Shown piece after piece: positions 60,283-64,000 of a DNA stretch of 64,000 nt. Source of the stretch: M55B144 sp964550615 (GTDB taxonomy: Bacteria > Bipolaricaulota > Bipolaricaulia > UBA7950 > UBA9294); NCBI GenBank assembly GCA_964550615.1, contig CAZKAB010000002.1, positions 39,304 to 103,303 on the forward strand, read 5' to 3'. Position 1 is the stretch's first letter; the number at the start of each line of letters is the position of its first letter. Both the position numbers and the translations under genes were made by a program. The notes under the pieces are model-generated. The model saw nothing but the letters and a program-made list of their open reading frames with translations. It searched no databases and was not told the DNA's origin.

Positions 60283-61206
60283 CTACCGCGGCACGTACAC
60301 CACGACCCCGGCAACATGATCCCAAGGGATGGCGATGTTCTCCGGGGTGGCTGCCCAGTTATCGTGCACGATAGCCCAGAACGTGTTTGGAAGCGGTCCT
60401 CGATCGCCGTCCGGGTCGCCCTTTATGAAGCCAACTCCGGTGACCGCGTGTCCGATTGCTTGCTTCTCGTCCCACACCTCGGCGGGCACTTTTGGGTCGG
60501 CCTTGTGCAGCACTCCGGTGGAAGCAATGCGATCTCCCCAGGAAGCGAAATAGACGAGCACGTTCTCATCGCCAACGGCGAGCTCCTCCTTTTCCACAAC
60601 GACCGGATTCCAGTAGCTGAAACAGACCACGGGTGGAATTCCCGCCTCGATGCTTCCCAAGAAGAAAGCAAGCGGCTCATCCATGACGGTTCCTTCTGCA
60701 AGCTCGACTCGCCAGTCCACGCCGGACTTCTCAATGAGCTCAGGTGGCGGTGTGTCATACAACTTGTCGCGATCCCAACGGACGAACTCGCTCACGCCAG
60801 CGGAGATGTCTTTCAGCAACGTCCCCGATAGCCGCCGTTGTGCGTTCTCCCGGGCGCGACTCCCCTCTCCGTTGGTCGCCATGAAATAGCCGAGATACTC
60901 GCTCACCAGCAACGGAGCAAGTCCGCCGGAAACGCTGTGCGCCCACTCCATCTCCGCCTGATCGAGGAAGACGAGCGCATTTGCCGCTGCCAGCGGTGCG
61001 CACCAGTTGTCTACCGATTGGAAGCGGAGGATATTTCCCGGCGGTTGACTCGCGTCGGGCACATTCACAATGAATAATCCCTCGGCATCACCAACCTGAA
61101 GTGGCGCGACACCGGCTTGTTCGGCGAGAGAGCCCACGACTAGCATGATCACCATCAGACACGCGATTCCGGCCGACCGAATCATACCCTCCCCAAACGC
61201 GCTCAC
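60283..61206 (-). CDS. secreted papain-fold (C39-like) protein
   Basis: A 307-residue protein with a signal peptide (residues 1-29). A cysteine-peptidase-like pattern is visible: Gln63 and Cys69 in FQSVDNWCAPLAAANAL, His253 in AIGHAVTGVGF, and Asp282/Asn283 in IVHDNWAATPE. These fit the Gln-Cys-His-Asp/Asn order of C39-like peptidases, but Cys is followed by Ala-Pro-Leu rather than Gly-Pro-Thr/Ala, so activity is unproven. GTG 61206 overlaps the upstream stop (GTGA), with AAGGAG 7 nt before. It is co-transcribed with the duplicated-domain secreted protein. Confidence 0.65.
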   Translation of the reverse strand: MSAFGEGMIRSAGIACLMVIMLVVGSLAEQAGVAPLQVGDAEGLFIVNVPDASQPPGNILRFQSVDNWCAPLAAANALVFLDQAEMEWAHSVSGGLAPLLVSEYLGYFMATNGEGSRARENAQRRLSGTLLKDISAGVSEFVRWDRDKLYDTPPPELIEKSGVDWRVELAEGTVMDEPLAFFLGSIEAGIPPVVCFSYWNPVVVEKEELAVGDENVLVYFASWGDRIASTGVLHKADPKVPAEVWDEKQAIGHAVTGVGFIKGDPDGDRGPLPNTFWAIVHDNWAATPENIAIPWDHVAGVVVYVPR

Positions 61207-62249
61207 TCTTCCGCTCCTTCTGCCAGTTGAACGGCCACATAAGCCAATAACGCACTTGTGGCATTCCCGCCGAAGTGGCGCGTGTCACCGCTCGAGACTT
61301 CATCGTCAGGAGAAGCGATAGCGGGCCATGCGAGTCGCAGCCTGAACCCTTTTGTGACTAAATCAGGATTCTTCAGCTCATATGCGCCGGTTGCGGCGTA
61401 GCCGATCCCGCCGCTGTCTCCGGCGAATTTAGGACGAAACGTGTTTGAAAGGTCCAGGAGTCCAAGCTCGACTACCTCGCCTTCAAGATCGAAAACAGTT
61501 ACCGGGATTACAGCGGCGAAACCGCTCCCACCATCGAACGTGTTCGTTACCAGCAGGGTAAAATTGACCGCTGCCTCGACGGGTGCATTCCCTTCACTAA
61601 GAGGCCCCCACGTCCACTCAAGCGCGTGCCCCACTCTTCTGCACCAGCCGATTCCCGAGATGTAGTCGCCTGTGCAAGCGAAGTCTGATGGCCTCACGGG
61701 CGCGGTCACCAGTTCCAGCGCGGCCTCTGCCGGAGACAAAATGGCGAGGCTCTCCTTGTTGAATGCCACATGGCTGTCGGTGGGCGAAATCCGCTCTACC
61801 CTGAACACAAGTGAGGTGGCGGCGGGAAACGGCGATCTGGATACTGTTGCTGTTCCACGACATGCATAGCCGAGCGGATCATCCGGTGACGACACGTTGG
61901 GGAGTGTAATGACCTGCGTCTTGAACACGCCTGTCATCATCCCGGTTCCCGGGTATCCATAGATCAAGCGGAACCGCGCGGGGAAACCTCTTCCGCCGCC
62001 AGCGTGGTCGGTCGCCAGCACGCTGAATTCCAAAACTAGGCTATCCGAACCAGTCGTTATCTCAACGAAGGTCCACTCAGCGGTCTGCTGAAGCCCTTCG
62101 TCTCTAAGCCAATACCACCCGGCGATCTCATCTCCGCTTGACTGAAACTCGGCTGCCACAAGCCTCGATGTTGAAGCGATTGTCCCCAACCCAAACAAGA
62201 GAGCGATTGCGATACCCAGGATCAAGGCGAGAGCGATTGTCCTTTTCAT
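61203..62249 (-). CDS. secreted protein with two tandem beta domains
   Basis: A 348-residue protein with a Sec signal peptide (1 to about 33). Two repeats of roughly 110 residues follow: EWTFVEITTGSDSLVLEFSV ... GGGRGFPARFRLIYGY, and EWTWGPLSEGNAPVEAAVNF ... GGSGFAAVIPVTVFD. Each ends in a similar strand (GYACRGTATV; GYAATGAYEL). The pattern suggests beta sandwiches. No family recognised; a surface or binding role is inferred only from secretion. GGAGGTG lies 7 nt before ATG 62249. Confidence 0.65.
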   Translation of the reverse strand: MKRTIALALILGIAIALLFGLGTIASTSRLVAAEFQSSGDEIAGWYWLRDEGLQQTAEWTFVEITTGSDSLVLEFSVLATDHAGGGRGFPARFRLIYGYPGTGMMTGVFKTQVITLPNVSSPDDPLGYACRGTATVSRSPFPAATSLVFRVERISPTDSHVAFNKESLAILSPAEAALELVTAPVRPSDFACTGDYISGIGWCRRVGHALEWTWGPLSEGNAPVEAAVNFTLLVTNTFDGGSGFAAVIPVTVFDLEGEVVELGLLDLSNTFRPKFAGDSGGIGYAATGAYELKNPDLVTKGFRLRLAWPAIASPDDEVSSGDTRHFGGNATSALLAYVAVQLAEGAEE

Positions 62250-62278
62250 TTGCTGCACCTCCCAGAGTAGCAGTGCTC

Positions 62279-62307
62279 ATAATAGTTCTTTGCGGTAGGG
62301 TTGTGAA
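62279..62307 (-). promoter_or_regulatory. sigma70 promoter of the secreted pair
   Basis: Minus-strand -35 TTCACA (62307-62302), 17 nt, -10 TATTAT (62284-62279), each one base off consensus; about 23 nt upstream of the expected ATG-leader. Confidence 0.65.
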
Positions 62308-62432
62308 GATTAATCCTCTTCCCGCCACGATGCCGGCCGAGCGGCGACGCCCCACATTGCAGTGACGGCCTTTCCGCACGGATATGATGTCGCCGCTCGA
62401 CAAGTGACCGATGATCGGCTAACTTGTTGCGT

Positions 62433-62873
62433 GTGAAACGAGTAACGATCTATACCGATGGAGCATGCAGCGGGAATCCGGGCCCGGGAGGGTGGGGTGC
62501 CGTTCTCAAGAGCGGGCCTCATCGCCGTGAGATATCGGGGGGCGACGCACAGACAACGAATAACCGCATGGAGCTCACCGCGGCGATCGAGGCGCTCAAG
62601 GCATTGCGGTCGCCATCGCAGGTGGATCTGTTCACTGACTCGACATACGTCAAGAAAGGGATCACAGAGTGGATCGCCAACTGGAAGAATAACGGATGGA
62701 AGAGGAAGAGCGGCAAGCGCCTCTTGCCGGTGAAGAACGACGATCTCTGGAGAGAACTCGATCGCGTCGTTTCCGAGCATGAGGTAACGTTCCATTGGGT
62801 CGAGGGTCATGCCGGCGATCGTGAGAATGAACGCTGCGATGTGCTTGCGCGCGAGGCAATTCCCAAGGAGTGA
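62433..62873 (+). CDS. rnhA: ribonuclease HI
   Basis: A 146-residue enzyme cleaving RNA in RNA-DNA hybrids. The four acidic catalytic residues are in IYTDGACSGNPGPGGWG, NRMELTAAIEAL, FTDSTYVKKGITEW and AGDRENERCDVLA. The basic-handle region NWKNNGWKRKSGK is present. GTG 62433 is the most likely start; two TTG codons just upstream are alternatives and no site has a good Shine-Dalgarno. It ends 3 nt before the next gene. Confidence 0.94.
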   Translation: MKRVTIYTDGACSGNPGPGGWGAVLKSGPHRREISGGDAQTTNNRMELTAAIEALKALRSPSQVDLFTDSTYVKKGITEWIANWKNNGWKRKSGKRLLPVKNDDLWRELDRVVSEHEVTFHWVEGHAGDRENERCDVLAREAIPKE

Positions 62874-62876
62874 ATA

Positions 62877-63842
62877 ATGGCCAAGGTGTACGTGACATGT
62901 CGAGTGGTTGCCGATGAGATCGAACGGCTTCGAAGCGCCGGCCATGACGTTGAGATGCGTGACGTCTCAGGGCCGATTGCGGCGAGCGAGTTGTTGGAAA
63001 ATGTTGAATCGGCTGATGGTCTGATCTGTCTTCTTTCCGATCGGATCGATGCCGACTTGATTGCGCACGCTCCCCAATTGAAGATAATCGCCAACCTTGG
63101 AGTTGGCTACGACAATATCGACGTCTCGGCGGCACATGCGGCGGGCATCGCCGTCACGAACACTCCGGGCGCTCTTACCGAAACAACGGCCGATCTCACA
63201 TTCGCCCTCCTCCTATCCGCTGCGCGACGGATCGTGGAGGCGGACGGTTTCGTACGCGCCGGGCAATTCCTTGGTTGGGAGCTGGTACAGCCGCATCTTG
63301 GATTCGATTTGCATAAAAAGACTCTTGGCATAGTCGGGATGGGCCGGATCGGAACGGCGGTCGCCCGCCGTGGGCATTGTGGGTTCGACATGAACATCCT
63401 CTATCACAATCGCGGGCGTAACGTTTCAGCGGAAGAGGAATTGGATGCAGCACGGGTGCCCTTCGAATCGCTACTGGAACAAAGCGACTTTATCTGCGTA
63501 CATACACCGCTTACTGAGGAGACGCGGCACCTGTTCGATGTGAAAGCATTTCGACGGATGAAGGACACGGCGATACTGGTGAACGTGGCCCGCGGACCGG
63601 TGGTCGATGAGTCCGCGCTTGTATGGGCGCTCAAGGCGGGCGAGATTGCCGGCGCCGGTATCGATGTTTATGAGCACGAACCGAAAATTAACCCCGAGCT
63701 GCTCGAACTCAAGGAACGTGTCGTCCTCGCTCCACACATCGGCAGCGGTACCGTGGCCACTCGGCGGGCGCTCGCCCGAATCGCGGTCGATAACGTCCTG
63801 TTGGTCCTTGCTGGTCGACCGCCGGGAACGCCCGTTGCATAG
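62877..63842 (+). CDS. D-2-hydroxyacid dehydrogenase (glyoxylate/hydroxypyruvate reductase type)
   Basis: A 321-residue NAD(P)-dependent dehydrogenase. The nucleotide motif GIVGMGRIGTAVARRG is central. The catalytic Arg, Glu and His lie in VNVARGPVVDESAL, IDVYEHEPKINPEL and LAPHIGSGTVATR. ANLGVGYDNIDVSAAHAAGI is the substrate loop. It resembles glyoxylate reductase/glycerate dehydrogenase. AAGGAG precedes the ATG. Confidence 0.9.
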   Translation: MAKVYVTCRVVADEIERLRSAGHDVEMRDVSGPIAASELLENVESADGLICLLSDRIDADLIAHAPQLKIIANLGVGYDNIDVSAAHAAGIAVTNTPGALTETTADLTFALLLSAARRIVEADGFVRAGQFLGWELVQPHLGFDLHKKTLGIVGMGRIGTAVARRGHCGFDMNILYHNRGRNVSAEEELDAARVPFESLLEQSDFICVHTPLTEETRHLFDVKAFRRMKDTAILVNVARGPVVDESALVWALKAGEIAGAGIDVYEHEPKINPELLELKERVVLAPHIGSGTVATRRALARIAVDNVLLVLAGRPPGTPVA

Positions 63843-63846
63843 GAAT

Positions 63847-63959
63847 GGAAAAAGGGACAGGCTACTTTTCGCAGCGCAAGTTTCGCCAGTCCTGTTTACG
63901 GCTGGGATTGGCAATAATAAGTGCTGAATGAGTCGGAAAAGTAGCCTGTCCCCTTTTCC
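63847..63959. repeat. REPIN-like inverted repeat pair
   Basis: A 24-bp arm at 63847-63870 (core GGGACAGGCTACTTTTC) is repeated inverted at 63936-63959 with one mismatch, enclosing 65 bp. Two inverted REP sequences about 110 bp across form a REPIN, a non-autonomous element mobilised by REP-associated (RAYT/Y1) transposases. No transposase gene is in view. It starts 5 nt after the dehydrogenase stop. Confidence 0.7.
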
Positions 63960-64000
63960 TTCAGGTGAAACAACCGAGCTGGCAAGCGCTGATTCGAATG

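Noticed and set aside
1..64000. CRISPR arrays, prophage, defence islands or secondary-metabolite clusters
   Set aside because: No regularly spaced repeats, integrases, capsid genes, nuclease-helicase defence modules or synthase domains were seen.

Overview
The window is a dense bacterial chromosome segment of moderately high GC. It has about 57 protein genes, short intergenic gaps and many start/stop overlaps of the ATGA or GTGA type. I found no rRNA, no convincing tRNA, no CRISPR array, no phage, and no complete insertion sequence. Free (non-lipoprotein) periplasmic binding and secreted proteins suggest a two-membrane cell. A fused ADP-forming acyl-CoA synthetase, ATP-dependent PEP carboxykinase, a c-di-GMP-I riboswitch, and broken classical neighbourhoods (rnpA without rpmH, secD without secF, half a transketolase) suggest an anaerobic, peptide- or sugar-fermenting member of a poorly cultured phylum. 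Bipolaricaulota/Acetothermia-like is a guess, not a demonstration.

Layout. 1-1.45 kb: the 3' end of rarA, a 56-residue ribbon-helix-helix protein, and acylphosphatase. 1.45-7.1 kb (minus): operon xseA-xseB-trxB and two tandem AMP-forming acyl-CoA synthetases. 7.1-11.4 kb (plus): rnpA-greA-lysS-PAP2 phosphatase, then a PLP aminotransferase with its own promoter and a strong terminator. 11.6-16.4 kb: M42 aminopeptidase, a secreted cysteine-rich protein, a DUF5317-type membrane protein and an ADP-forming acyl-CoA synthetase. 16.7-23.3 kb (minus): nfo-transaldolase-transketolase C half-thrC-MATE-asnS. 23.5-24.7 kb (minus): a secreted subtilase gene behind a c-di-GMP-I riboswitch. 24.8-32.2 kb: lpdA, an MFS exporter, a small protein/YhbD-like/bactofilin-like operon, and the tldD-tldE pair. 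32.9-38.4 kb: nitroreductase, a duplicated membrane protein, a frameshifted YciI-like gene, pckA, a GAF protein and a CrtI-like FAD enzyme. 38.4-46.1 kb (minus): tatD and a sugar operon (LacI regulator, binding protein, two permeases, Gfo/Idh dehydrogenase, galK). 46.1-55.5 kb (minus): a nine-gene run pdxS-pdxT-gap-comF-MBL-dnaG-rpoD-miaA-nnr. 55.6-60.2 kb: mgtE, a membrane protein, yajC-secD, and convergent holA. 60.3-62.3 kb (minus): two secreted proteins with their own promoter. 62.4-63.8 kb (plus): rnhA and a hydroxyacid dehydrogenase. The right edge holds a REPIN-like inverted repeat.

How it fits together. The LacI-controlled operon would import a sugar and phosphorylate galactose. Transaldolase, the transketolase half, GAPDH and PEPCK are central carbon enzymes. 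The fused ACD would make ATP from acyl-CoA. The PdxST and Nnr enzymes share an operon with the dnaG/rpoD information-processing core. The least explained parts are the c-di-GMP-gated protease, the secreted cysteine-rich and duplicated-domain proteins, and the small-protein/YhbD/bactofilin operon with a palindrome inside its promoter.
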